From contig DBVQ01000039.1 of assembly GCA_002308155.1 (NCBI GenBank), positions 1 through 24,157 on the forward strand: a stretch of 24,157 nt of DNA, given 5' to 3'. This document shows positions 7,008-15,311 of this stretch, piece after piece. Origin of the DNA: Christensenella sp. UBA1260. GTDB taxonomy: Bacteria; Bacillota; Clostridia; Christensenellales; CAG-917. Position 1 is the first letter of the stretch, and each line of letters begins with the position of its first letter. A program made the position numbers and the translations under genes. The notes beneath the pieces are model-generated. The model saw nothing but the letters and a program-made list of their open reading frames with translations. It was not told the origin of the DNA and made no database searches.

Positions 7008-8498
7008 ATGAAGAGGGTTTTGGTTGTTGGATGCCCGGGAGCGGGCAAAAGCACATTTGCAAGAAAACTCCGTGAAAAGACGGGGCTGCCTCTTCATTAT
7101 CTCGATATGCTTTGGTGGAAGCCGGACAAGTCGCATATTCCGCGCGAGGAGTTTGACGCAAAACTCAAAGATATAGTGGCGGGGGACGAGTGGATCATAG
7201 ACGGAAATTACAGCCGCACACTTGCTATGCGCTTGGAGCGTGCAGATACGGTGTTCATGCTTGATTTTCCGCTGGACATCTGTCTTGCGGGCGCAAAGTC
7301 CCGCGTGGGCACAAATCGCGTCGATTTGCCATGGGTTGAGGATGAATTTGACAGCATAGAACTTGCCAATTGGATTGTGGATTTTCCAAAGCAGGAATTG
7401 CCAAAAGTCTATCAACTGGTAGCCGAATACGGCAAGGGCAAAGACATCCATATTTTCCACACGCGCGCGGAGGCGGACGCGTATATTCAAAACATGGACA
7501 GACTGCTCAGCATTTGCGTTGATATGTACGGTTGCCCAAACCGCTGCAAACATTGTTGGCTCGGGCATATGCCAAACAAAAAGATGGAGGACGGCGCGGA
7601 TGAGTTTGTCGTGAACTATTTCTCGCTGTACTTTGACAAAATCGACTTTTACAGTTGGCTTAGAGAACCTGACTTTTCAGACGACTATAGGGCGCGTTGG
7701 CAAAAGGACGTTGAACTCTCCAAAAACGCAAAACCCGAAAGATTTGAACTCGCGAGTTTTTGGCGCATCGTCCGCGACAAAGATTATATTCCATTCTTAA
7801 AGGAAGTGGGTGTCAAGAAGGTGCAACTGACTTTCTTTGGCAAAAAAGACACGCAGGACAAATACGTGGGCAGAAAAGGGGCATACGAGGAAGCTTTGAA
7901 AGCTACGGACTTGCTCATGGATGCGGGGATTATTCCGCGCTGGCAATGCTTTATCAACGAGGAAAACAAGGGCGAAATCGTCGAGCTCTATCGTCTTGCT
8001 ATGGAGATAAAAAACACCAAGTGCAAAGAGTTTGAGTTCTTTGTACACGAGGGCACTTGCGATGGCGAAAACCGCAAACTTTATTCTATAAGGATAAACA
8101 AGGGAGACATTCCAAGTGAACTTGCGCCTGTTTTTTTGAACTATGATGGACTTTTGACGGAAAGAGAGTGTTGTGAAATACTCAAAAACGACACGTCGCA
8201 TCCGGACTTTGATTTGTCGGGCGACCTCGTATTCTACGTGTCCAACACATTTGACGTATATTACAACTTCACAAACATGACGGAAGAGTGGATCTCGGGC
8301 AATCTCAAAAAGGATAAGCCCGAAGAACTCGTCCCAAGATTGCTCGCAGGCGACACTTATGCTTTGAAAAGAGCAAAAGAAGTGACGCTCAAAGAGCTCG
8401 TTGAGAGATACGGAGATTTTTCCTCCGATAAGGTCTTTGACCTTGACGACTACAAAATCTATCTTTTCAACAACTATTTGAAAGACGCAAAGGAATAG
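7008..8498 (+). CDS. FlaR/adenylate-kinase-like P-loop domain fused to a radical SAM domain
   Basis: A 496-residue bifunctional-looking protein. Residues 1-162 match the FlaR-type 'topology modulation'/adenylate-kinase-related P-loop proteins: Walker A GCPGAGKST at 8-16, then YLDMLWWKP, WIIDGNY and the RVGTNRVDLPW lid segment. Residues 163-496 are a radical SAM protein with the 4Fe-4S motif CPNRCKHC (Cys176, Cys180, Cys183), which would generate a 5'-deoxyadenosyl radical. Its natural start appears to survive as Met163 (ATG at 7494), but no stop or ribosome site separates the two parts. I know the halves mainly as separate proteins. The substrate of either half cannot be read. The next ORF starts 4 nt downstream and is also a fusion. 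Confidence 0.82.
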   Translation: MKRVLVVGCPGAGKSTFARKLREKTGLPLHYLDMLWWKPDKSHIPREEFDAKLKDIVAGDEWIIDGNYSRTLAMRLERADTVFMLDFPLDICLAGAKSRVGTNRVDLPWVEDEFDSIELANWIVDFPKQELPKVYQLVAEYGKGKDIHIFHTRAEADAYIQNMDRLLSICVDMYGCPNRCKHCWLGHMPNKKMEDGADEFVVNYFSLYFDKIDFYSWLREPDFSDDYRARWQKDVELSKNAKPERFELASFWRIVRDKDYIPFLKEVGVKKVQLTFFGKKDTQDKYVGRKGAYEEALKATDLLMDAGIIPRWQCFINEENKGEIVELYRLAMEIKNTKCKEFEFFVHEGTCDGENRKLYSIRINKGDIPSELAPVFLNYDGLLTERECCEILKNDTSHPDFDLSGDLVFYVSNTFDVYYNFTNMTEEWISGNLKKDKPEELVPRLLAGDTYALKRAKEVTLKELVERYGDFSSDKVFDLDDYKIYLFNNYLKDAKE

Positions 8499-8502
8499 AG
8501 TT

Positions 8503-9789
8503 ATGGCAATGAGAGAAATTGAAACCAAACGACTGAAACTGAGATATTTCAGACTCGACGACGCTCGTGCTTATTTTGACAACTGGGCGAGCGACCCTGA
8601 AGTCACAAGGTTTTTGAGCTGGAATCCTTATCAAAATTTTGAGGACGCCGCGGAATATATTGCCGAGATCGTTGAAGAATACAAAAAGCCGGACACCTAT
8701 CGTTGGGCGATTGAAAACAAAGAAACCGGAGAACTTATGGGCGTCATTGACGTTGTTGGCTATCATCACGGCAATCCTGTCATCGGCTATTGCTCCGGCA
8801 AACAGTTTTGGGGCAACGGCTATATGACCGAGGCACTCGGGGCAGTTGTTGACGCTCTTAAAGCGGACGGATTTGGCACAATCGTCATTGAGGCGGCGGA
8901 CGAGAACAAGCGTTCAAACGCCGTCATCAAGAAGTGTGGATTTGAGCTCGTCGGCACGTGGGAAGAGCCAATCAGTGAGATAAAGCCCGAACCAATCCTC
9001 AAAAACAGCTACCGAATCTTCCCTGAAAAACGCAAGAGCGGCACGTATGCTGACATCAACTCCGAGACTATCGACCGTTGGGTTGAAGAAGGCTGGGAGT
9101 GGGGCAAGGCTATCAGCCATGAGGAATACGTCGAAGCGCAAAAAGGCAACTGGGACGTCGGGCTTACGCCGACGAAAAAAGTGCCTCATGAGTGGTTTGG
9201 CGATTTGAAGGGCAAACGCGTGCTTGGGCTTGCATCGGGCGGAGGACAGCAGATGCCTATCTTCGCTAGCCAAGGTGCAAATTGCTGGGTGCTTGATTTC
9301 TCCGAAAAGCAGATCGAGAGCGAAAAGATGGTCGCAAAGAGAGAGGACTATGAAATCCACGCAATCCGCGCGGATATGACAAAGCCTTTGCCGTTTTCTG
9401 ACGAAATGTTTGATGTTATATTCCACCCCGTGTCCAACTGCTACATCAAAGATGTAGAGCCTGTGTGGAAAGAGTGCGCTCGCGTGCTGAAAAAGGGCGG
9501 CAGATTGCTTGCGGGACTGGACAACGGCGTCAACTTCCTGTTTGACGAGGACGAAATGAAGGTTGTCAACACTTTGCCGTTTGACCCGCTCGTCAACGAA
9601 GAGCAGAAAAGACAACTTGAAAAAGACGACTGCGGCGTGCAGTTTTCACACGATATATCAGAGCAAATCGGTGGACAGTTGAGAGCCGGCTTCAAACTTG
9701 TGGATGTCTATGACGACACGAACGGCGAGGGCGACCTTCACGAACACGGTGTTCCGACCTTCTGGGCAACGCTTGCCGTCAAGGAATGA
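8503..9789 (+). CDS. RimJ-type GNAT acetyltransferase fused to a SAM-dependent methyltransferase
   Basis: A 428-residue two-domain protein. Residues 1 to about 172 form a RimJ/RimL-like GNAT: EIETKRLKLRYF, VIGYCSGKQFWGNGYMTEA with the acetyl-CoA loop, and NKRSNAVIKKCGFE. Residues from about 183 form a class I methyltransferase: the NSETIDRWVEEGWEWGK opening, motif I VLGLASGGGQQ (240-250), LDFSEKQIE, then DEMFDVIFHPVSNCYI and the ARVLKKGGRLLAG post-motif. Methyltransferases with this opening normally stand alone. Here the expected initiator Met is replaced by in-frame TYADIN, so the second domain has no start of its own. AAAGGA at 8489-8494 fits the ATG at 8503. Both domains look complete. Substrates unknown. 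Confidence 0.85.
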   Translation: MAMREIETKRLKLRYFRLDDARAYFDNWASDPEVTRFLSWNPYQNFEDAAEYIAEIVEEYKKPDTYRWAIENKETGELMGVIDVVGYHHGNPVIGYCSGKQFWGNGYMTEALGAVVDALKADGFGTIVIEAADENKRSNAVIKKCGFELVGTWEEPISEIKPEPILKNSYRIFPEKRKSGTYADINSETIDRWVEEGWEWGKAISHEEYVEAQKGNWDVGLTPTKKVPHEWFGDLKGKRVLGLASGGGQQMPIFASQGANCWVLDFSEKQIESEKMVAKREDYEIHAIRADMTKPLPFSDEMFDVIFHPVSNCYIKDVEPVWKECARVLKKGGRLLAGLDNGVNFLFDEDEMKVVNTLPFDPLVNEEQKRQLEKDDCGVQFSHDISEQIGGQLRAGFKLVDVYDDTNGEGDLHEHGVPTFWATLAVKE

Positions 9790-9815
9790 AAAGACAAGGT
9801 TTTTGGAGATAAAAT

Positions 9816-10793
9816 ATGGTTAGAAGAAGAGGCACAATACTCGTGCTCGCAACGGGTGGAACAATCGCAGGCGTTGGAGAGCAAGGCAATATCGCGGGGT
9901 ATAGACCGGGCAGACTCACAGCAGACGAGCTGCTCAAAGAGATCCCCAACATCGAAGATGTTGCGCCGATTGAAACGGTGCAGATTTGCAACGTCAACTC
10001 GGACGACATTACGGCGGATATTTGGCTTCAACTTGCAGCAATAATCAACCGTGAGAGCAAGGACGACAACGTCAAGGGCTTTGTCATCACACACGGCACG
10101 GATACGCTTGAAGAGACGGCGTACTTTTTGAACCTTACGGTCAAGACAAAAAAGAGTGTCATCATCACGGGCGCAATGCGTCCTGCGACGGCAATCTCGG
10201 CGGACGGACCTATGAACCTCTATCAAGCGGTATGCGCGGCGGCGGCTCCCGAAACTGAAGGGCAAGGCGTGCTTGCCGTGTTTGCGGACAGGATTTACAC
10301 CGCGCGCTCAGTGACAAAGACGAGCACATATCAGCTTACTGCAATATCGGCAGGACGTATGGGCGCAATCGGCGTGATAAGAGACGGCAAAGTGTATCTG
10401 TATGAAACGACTTTCAAGACTCACACACACAAGAGCGAGTTTGACGTGTCAAGGCTTGACAAACTGCCAAGCGTGTCAATACTCTATTTTCACGTGGACG
10501 CTTCCGCTGAGTTTTTGAAGTTTGCAATCGAGCACTCGGACGGCATAGTCATCGCCGGCGCGGGAGCAGGGGAAGTCAGCCTTGAATATGGCAAAATCAT
10601 TGAGAGTGCAGACGTGCCAGTTGTCATCAGCTCGCGCGTGGACGATGGGCTCATAACAGAAGATATGTTGCTCTTTGAGGGCACGATTGCGGCAAACAAT
10701 CTTTCGCCTCAAAAGGCGGCAGTCCTCTTGCGCCTTGCGCTCACTGTCACCAAGGACAAAGAGCACATTGCAAATATGTTTGCAAAATACTGA
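9816..10793 (+). CDS. L-asparaginase (type II-like sequence, no signal peptide)
   Basis: A 325-residue asparaginase, hydrolysing asparagine to aspartate and ammonia. The first catalytic threonine is Thr16 in ATGGTIAG, the substrate-capping tyrosine lies in GYRPG, and the second active-site pair is Thr95/Asp96 in HGTDTLEETAYFL. TGAMRPATAISADGP and ARSVTKTSTYQL complete the signature. The sequence style is that of type II enzymes, which are usually exported, yet the protein begins MVRRRGTILVLATGG with no signal peptide, so cytoplasmic action is likely. The start is fixed by GGAGATA (9804-9810). The following broken YdeI-family gene begins one base after its stop. Confidence 0.93.
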   Translation: MVRRRGTILVLATGGTIAGVGEQGNIAGYRPGRLTADELLKEIPNIEDVAPIETVQICNVNSDDITADIWLQLAAIINRESKDDNVKGFVITHGTDTLEETAYFLNLTVKTKKSVIITGAMRPATAISADGPMNLYQAVCAAAAPETEGQGVLAVFADRIYTARSVTKTSTYQLTAISAGRMGAIGVIRDGKVYLYETTFKTHTHKSEFDVSRLDKLPSVSILYFHVDASAEFLKFAIEHSDGIVIAGAGAGEVSLEYGKIIESADVPVVISSRVDDGLITEDMLLFEGTIAANNLSPQKAAVLLRLALTVTKDKEHIANMFAKY

Positions 10794-10794
10794 T

Positions 10795-11352
10795 ATGCAA
10801 AACATCTTGACAGTAAAAAACAGAAATGAGTTTAGAGAGTGGCTCCAAGTACACGCTGCAGAAGAAAAAGAATGCTGGGTGGCGTTGAAGCGCAGAAGGC
10901 CGAAAGACGACGGAGCGTTCTACTACCTTGATGCGGTGGAAGAGGCGTTGTGTTTTGGGTGGATCGACAGTACTCAAAAACTTGCGGATGGAGTGAGATA
11001 TTAACGCTTTTCGCCAAGAAAGAAAAACGGGCTTTGGACGGAACTCAACAAAGAGCGGGTGCGTAGGCTTGAAAAACTCGGGCTTATGACGGAAGCGGGG
11101 AGAAAAGTGCTGCCCGATATGGCTTTTACACCCGATGAAGATGTGGTGAATGCGCTGAAATCCGCGGGCGTCTTTGAAAAATTGGGTGAGTTTCATCCGC
11201 TTTATGTTAGGGTGCGCCTATACAATGTGGCGTTCTACAAGAGCAGAGACGCGCAGGCGTATGAAAGAGCACTCGCACACCTCATTGACAAGACAAGAAA
11301 GGGCAAGATGTTCGGCGAGTGGAACGACTACGGCAGACTTTTGGATTATTGA
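10795..11352 (+). pseudogene. YdeI/OmpD-associated family protein, broken by an in-frame TAA
   Basis: One reading frame across the span encodes a YdeI/OmpD-associated family protein of usual length (about 185 codons). It opens with NILTVKNRNEFREWLQVHA, continues through DAVEEALCFGWIDSTQKL, and ends with TRKGKMFGEWNDYGRLLDY. It is interrupted by a TAA at 11002-11004, where relatives usually have glutamine or a similar residue before RFSPRKK. No shift occurs: codons before and after stay in the same frame and are both well conserved. A single C-to-T change from CAA would explain it. The product is either a 69-residue fragment plus an unlikely restart at the GTG at 11059, or a dead gene. Sequencing error is also possible. 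Confidence 0.8.
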
Positions 11353-11354
11353 GT

Positions 11355-12569
11355 ATGTTGCGGATTAGAAAGGCAGATAAGAATGATGTTGAAACTGTTT
11401 GGAACTTGTACCTTGGCGCACAAGATTTTATGGCGCGCACAGGCAACCCAAATCAATGGAGCAACACCTATCCGCCAAGAGATATGATTGAAGAGGATTT
11501 GACGGACAGTGGCACGAGCTACGTTGTGTATGACGAGCAGGGAATACACGGTGTTTTTGTATTCTTGTTTGGTGAAGATCCTTGCTACAAAGTGATTGAA
11601 AACGGCGAGTGGAAAAACAATGAGCCGTATGTCACGATACACCGTATCGCGAGCGATTTCAAGGTGAAAGGCATCTTGAAAGCGGCGGTGGAATTTGCGC
11701 TTGCTTTTGAAAACAACGTGAGAATCGACACTCACCAAGACAACTTTGTCATGCAAAAAGCAGTCACAAAATGCGGGTTTGAAAAGTGCGGAACGATATA
11801 TGTCAGAGATCACTCACCGCGCATAGCGTATCAGCTGACAAAACGCACAAATGACAGTTTATCATTACAAAATGACAAGATAAAAGTTGTGTTCATTGAT
11901 ATAGACAACACGCTCTTGTCGTTTGAAGAATATGTCAAATGGGCGATGAAACACGGGTTTGAACGGTTTGGGTTTGTGACATACGAGCCTTATATGTTTG
12001 ACGTGTTTCAAAGAATCAACACCGGCTTTTGGCTCAGACATGAGAGAGGTGAAATAACGTTTGACCATATTCAAAACGAGCGCTGGGGCAAAGTGTTCGA
12101 GGCGCTTGGAATAGACGACGACGGGCATGCGTTTGAAGAATACTTCAGGACGCAGATTTTTGACAACGCAATACTTGAACCGCATGCTGAAGAGATGCTT
12201 GAATATCTGCACGGCAAATATGTTCTTGCGACCGCAAGCAATGGGCCTTATGAGCAACAAAAGCATAGACTTGCAGTCGGCGGTATTGACAAATATTTTG
12301 ACTTTGTGTTTATATCCGAAGATATCGGCGTGCAAAAACCTGAAAAGGAGTTTTTCTCGCGCTGTTTTGACAAAATGAAATCTGCTGGCGTCTATTGCAA
12401 GCCTGAAGAAGCAATCATCATCGGCGACTCTCTTACGTCGGATATGACGGGTGGCATAAACGCAGGCATGCACACGTGCTATTTTACGCGCGGACAACAA
12501 ATTGACAACAAGCCGAGCGGTGTAGAACACGTTGTTCGCACTCTCGATGAAATCAAAAATATATTGTAA
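11355..12569 (+). CDS. GNAT acetyltransferase fused to a YjjG-like HAD phosphatase
   Basis: A 404-residue two-domain protein. Residues 1 to about 165 match a GNAT subgroup with GNPNQWSNTYPPRDMIEEDL, VTIHRIASDFKVKGILKAA (acetyl-CoA loop) and RIDTHQDNFVMQKAVTKCGF, ending at PRIAYQL as single-domain relatives do. After a linker of roughly 12 residues, a HAD domain starts: IDIDNTLL (Asp182 nucleophile, Asp184), a helical cap starting FEEYVKWAMKHGFERFG, LATASNGP (motif II), KPEKEFF (motif III lysine) and IIIGDSLTSDM (motif IV). The cap and motifs resemble the YjjG 5'-nucleotidase family, which removes phosphate from pyrimidine or damaged nucleotides. The ATG at 11355 follows the pseudogene stop by two bases; an in-frame upstream start at 11319 would overlap it. 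Confidence 0.85.
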   Translation: MLRIRKADKNDVETVWNLYLGAQDFMARTGNPNQWSNTYPPRDMIEEDLTDSGTSYVVYDEQGIHGVFVFLFGEDPCYKVIENGEWKNNEPYVTIHRIASDFKVKGILKAAVEFALAFENNVRIDTHQDNFVMQKAVTKCGFEKCGTIYVRDHSPRIAYQLTKRTNDSLSLQNDKIKVVFIDIDNTLLSFEEYVKWAMKHGFERFGFVTYEPYMFDVFQRINTGFWLRHERGEITFDHIQNERWGKVFEALGIDDDGHAFEEYFRTQIFDNAILEPHAEEMLEYLHGKYVLATASNGPYEQQKHRLAVGGIDKYFDFVFISEDIGVQKPEKEFFSRCFDKMKSAGVYCKPEEAIIIGDSLTSDMTGGINAGMHTCYFTRGQQIDNKPSGVEHVVRTLDEIKNIL

Positions 12570-12590
12570 TCAACTTTAAGGAGATATATT

Positions 12591-13151
12591 ATGGCAAGAA
12601 AGAACTTTGGAGCAAAACCTTTATCCCTTCCGCAACCTGTGTGGATCATCGCAACCTACGACGAAAACGGAGTTCCTGATGCAATGAATGCGGCGTGGGG
12701 CGGAATAAGCGAGGAGAACGAGATTTCCGTCTGTCTCTCCCCGGGACACAAGACCTGCAAAAACTTTGCGCATACGGGCGCGTTTACCGTTAGTATGGCA
12801 GATAGAGAGCACGTGGCGGCTTGCGACTATGTTGGACTTGCAAGCGCCAACAAGACGGCGGACAAGTTTGCTCGCGCTGGATTTACCGCGACAAAGAGTG
12901 AACTCGTCAATGCGCCAATCATCAACGAACTTGCAGTGTGCATTGAGTGCAAGGTCAAAGAGTACGATCTTGACACCTGCATTTTGAAGGGCGAGATTGT
13001 CAACGTCAGCGTGGATGAGTCCGCACTCACGGACGGCAAGGTGGATCTCAAGAAGGTCGCGCCAATCGCTTTTGATCCGTTCAATAACGCATACAACGTG
13101 CTTGGCGAGAAAGTCGCAGATGCTTTTAAAGTCGGGAAACAGTTATTCTAA
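12591..13151 (+). CDS. Flavin reductase-like (FMN-binding split-barrel) protein
   Basis: A 186-residue cytoplasmic protein of the flavin reductase/DIM6-NTAB family. Marks are PVWIIATYDENGVPDAMNAAWGGI, SPGHKTCKNFAHTGAFTVSM and DYVGLASANKTADKF, which form the FMN-binding split barrel, followed by ECKVKEYDLDTCILKGEIV. Relatives bind FMN and pass electrons from NAD(P)H or serve as unknown reductases. The exact partner here is unknown. AAGGAG (12578-12583) precedes the ATG. The permease gene starts 9 nt after the stop, so the two are probably co-transcribed. Confidence 0.9.
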   Translation: MARKNFGAKPLSLPQPVWIIATYDENGVPDAMNAAWGGISEENEISVCLSPGHKTCKNFAHTGAFTVSMADREHVAACDYVGLASANKTADKFARAGFTATKSELVNAPIINELAVCIECKVKEYDLDTCILKGEIVNVSVDESALTDGKVDLKKVAPIAFDPFNNAYNVLGEKVADAFKVGKQLF

Positions 13152-13160
13152 TCAGCTAAA

Positions 13161-14318
13161 ATGACAAAAGATCGGGCGAGAGACTTCTTTGAAGTCGTAA
13201 AAAAGGATGCAATGGTTTGGGTGGCAATTCTTGCCGCTCTTGTCGTCGTGTGCATCGTTCGCCCGAGCGCAAGCATATTGAAAGACCTTGACTGGCACAC
13301 GCTTGCGATGCTGTTTTTGATGCTGACAGTGCTTGAAGGCTTCAAAAAGGAGAAGATTTTCAATCCAATCATACGCCTTGCGGGCAAAATCAAGTCCGCG
13401 GTGGGGCTTGGGTTGTTCCTTGTATTTGCAGTGTTTTTCACGTCAATGTTTGTCACGAATGACGTGTCGCTCATTATTTTTGTGCCGCTCACGATATTCC
13501 TTTTTCGTGCGGCAAAGAAAGAGAAGTACATTTTGCCAATCCTTGCGATGCAAAATATTGCTGCGATACGCGGCTCACTTCTCACACCGTTTGGAAGCCC
13601 GCAAAATCTGTTTATATTTGGGCAATCCGGCGTGAGTGTGTGGGAGTTTGTCGGCTATATGTCGCCGATTTGGGTGATTTCCGGCGCACTGCTCGTCGTG
13701 TTTGTCATCGTGCTGTTTTCAAAGAACTTGAAACAAAAGACGGACATCCCGATTGAGGCATATCCGTCCGACTCAGTTGAGGACAACACGCCAAAGAGAT
13801 TGACATATCTCTTCTTGTTCCTCATCATCATTTGGCTCATCGTGTCGCGTTTTGAAGCGTGGTACTGGGTTGGGCTTATGATACTTGTCGCCGTCGTCAT
13901 ATTTGACCCAAAGGTGCTCCTCAAGACGGATTACGTGCTGCTTATCACATTCTTCTGCTTCTTCCTTTTCTCGTCATCTATTGCGTCCAATCAGACCGTT
14001 TCAGAGTTCTTGAGCCGTGTCGTGGCGGGAAGAGAGTATTGGGTGTCAATTCTGCTCAGCCAAGTCATTTCCAACGTGCCGGCGGCAATCGTGCTCTATC
14101 CGTTCTCAACGAGCACGGGCGCATTGCTCTACGGGCTTGACTCCGCAGGGCTTGTGTCAATTATCGGTAGCCTTGCATCAGTCATCAACTATCGCATTTA
14201 CGTCCGCGAATATCCAAAGGGCGGGCTCAAGTTTTTGGCGGTGTTTGAAATCGTGAGCCTTATCTTCTTTGCGATTATCGTTGCACCGACGTACTTCCTC
14301 GGATTGCGTCAAATGTGA
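13161..14318 (+). CDS. SLC13/ArsB-type (ion transporter superfamily) anion permease
   Basis: A 385-residue polytopic inner-membrane protein with roughly 10-11 hydrophobic helices. Superfamily marks are FVTNDVSLIIFVPLTIF in the first half, the hairpin LLTPFGSPQNLFIFGQSG, and SQVISNVPAAIVLYPFS in the second half, which is the inverted-repeat pattern of the CitM/ArsB/NhaD/SLC13 transporters. The ion could be a carboxylate, arsenite-type oxyanion or Na+; the sequence does not decide. Shorter than most SLC13 members (about 420-480) but both repeats are present. No good ribosome site precedes the ATG, suggesting coupling to the flavin reductase gene. A hairpin terminator follows directly. Confidence 0.85.
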   Translation: MTKDRARDFFEVVKKDAMVWVAILAALVVVCIVRPSASILKDLDWHTLAMLFLMLTVLEGFKKEKIFNPIIRLAGKIKSAVGLGLFLVFAVFFTSMFVTNDVSLIIFVPLTIFLFRAAKKEKYILPILAMQNIAAIRGSLLTPFGSPQNLFIFGQSGVSVWEFVGYMSPIWVISGALLVVFVIVLFSKNLKQKTDIPIEAYPSDSVEDNTPKRLTYLFLFLIIIWLIVSRFEAWYWVGLMILVAVVIFDPKVLLKTDYVLLITFFCFFLFSSSIASNQTVSEFLSRVVAGREYWVSILLSQVISNVPAAIVLYPFSTSTGALLYGLDSAGLVSIIGSLASVINYRIYVREYPKGGLKFLAVFEIVSLIFFAIIVAPTYFLGLRQM

Positions 14319-14320
14319 GA

Positions 14321-14345
14321 TTAAAAGCAACTAAGTTGCTTTTAA
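14321..14345 (+). terminator. Intrinsic terminator after the permease gene
   Basis: TTAAAAGCAAC (14321-14331) and GTTGCTTTTAA (14335-14345) are exact reverse complements with a TAA loop, and the right arm supplies a U-run. It starts 3 nt after the permease stop and marks the end of the long first transcription unit. Confidence 0.7.
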
Positions 14346-14360
14346 AATTATTAAATACGC

Positions 14361-14389
14361 TTGCAATTTTTTGGATTGTACGGTATGAT
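14361..14389 (+). promoter_or_regulatory. Sigma-A-type promoter for the DUF362 gene
   Basis: TTGCAA (14361-14366) and TATGAT (14384-14389) are 17 bp apart, each matching five or four of six consensus bases. They lie 33 bp before the DUF362 start and just after the preceding terminator. Confidence 0.7.
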
Positions 14390-14421
14390 ACAAATAGAAA
14401 TCAATTATTTGGAGATAGATT

Positions 14422-15306
14422 ATGAAACCAACAGTTTATTTTTCAAGAGAAATCACGCCGGAAAAAGTCGTAGAACTCTATGACCTTTTGGGCATCAAGC
14501 TTGAAGGCAAAGTCGCCGTCAAACTTCACTCGGGCGAGAAGGGCAATCAAAACTACCTCAGACCTGAGTTTTGGAAACCTATGGTTGAGCACGTCGGCGG
14601 CACGGTTGTCGAGTGCAACACAGCATACGGCGGAGCAAGAAATACGACAAAAAAGCATTTCCGCCTCATGCACGAACACAAGTGGGACGAGTTTTTTGAC
14701 ATAGACATCATGGACGACTATGACGAGGACCTCGTGCTCCCAATTGAAAACGGCAGAATCCTCAAAGAGAACAGAGTGGGCAGACACATGGAAAACTATG
14801 ACAGTATGCTCGTGCTCTCTCACTTCAAGGGACACCCGATGGGTGGCTACGGCGGAGCACTCAAACAACTCTCAATCGGCTGTGCATCCTCAAAGGGCAA
14901 ATCTCTCATCCACAGCGCAGGCAAGACGGACGACCAATATTCGCTTTGGGCAAGATGCGCCAAACAAGACGAGTTTTTGGAAGGTATGGCAGAAGCTGCA
15001 AGCACCGTCGTCAAATACTTTGAAGGCAAAATCGCGTTTATCAACGTCATGAAAAACATCTCGGTTGACTGCGACTGCGTTGCCAAGGCGGAAGACCCTT
15101 GCATGCAGGATATTGGCATACTTGCATCGCTTGACCCGATTGCAATTGACCAAGCCTGCATAGACCTTGTCTATGCAAGGACAGACGACCCGGGGCAAAA
15201 GCACTTCTTGGAGCGCGTGGAGTCAAGACACGGCATACACACGATTGAAAGAGCTGCGGAACTCGGCTACGGCTCAAGAGAATACGAACTCGTTGAAGTG
15301 AAATAA
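14422..15306 (+). CDS. DUF362 domain-containing protein without ferredoxin domain
   Basis: A 294-residue protein of the DUF362 family (COG2768-like), whose biochemical role is unsettled; longer members carry a C-terminal 4Fe-4S ferredoxin module. Family marks are VAVKLHSGEKGNQNYLRPEF, VVECNTAYGGARNTT, the central LVLSHFKGHPMGGYGGALKQ and SIGCASSKGKSLIHSAG, then MQDIGILASLDPIAIDQA. The ferredoxin module is absent; the only cysteine cluster is DCDCVAKAEDPC near residues 216-229, which might bind a metal. GGAGATAG (14411-14418) sets the ATG. It heads a transcription unit with the exonuclease gene 5 nt downstream. Confidence 0.85.
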   Translation: MKPTVYFSREITPEKVVELYDLLGIKLEGKVAVKLHSGEKGNQNYLRPEFWKPMVEHVGGTVVECNTAYGGARNTTKKHFRLMHEHKWDEFFDIDIMDDYDEDLVLPIENGRILKENRVGRHMENYDSMLVLSHFKGHPMGGYGGALKQLSIGCASSKGKSLIHSAGKTDDQYSLWARCAKQDEFLEGMAEAASTVVKYFEGKIAFINVMKNISVDCDCVAKAEDPCMQDIGILASLDPIAIDQACIDLVYARTDDPGQKHFLERVESRHGIHTIERAAELGYGSREYELVEVK

Positions 15307-15311
15307 GACTT

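Noticed and set aside
7797..8528. 243-codon antisense open frame over the radical SAM region
   Set aside because: Complement of a strongly conserved domain; no motif or start signal of its own.
11002..11004. TAA in the YdeI gene as recoded sense codon or programmed readthrough
   Set aside because: TAA ends many other genes here in the usual way, and no readthrough context is evident; mutation or error is simpler.
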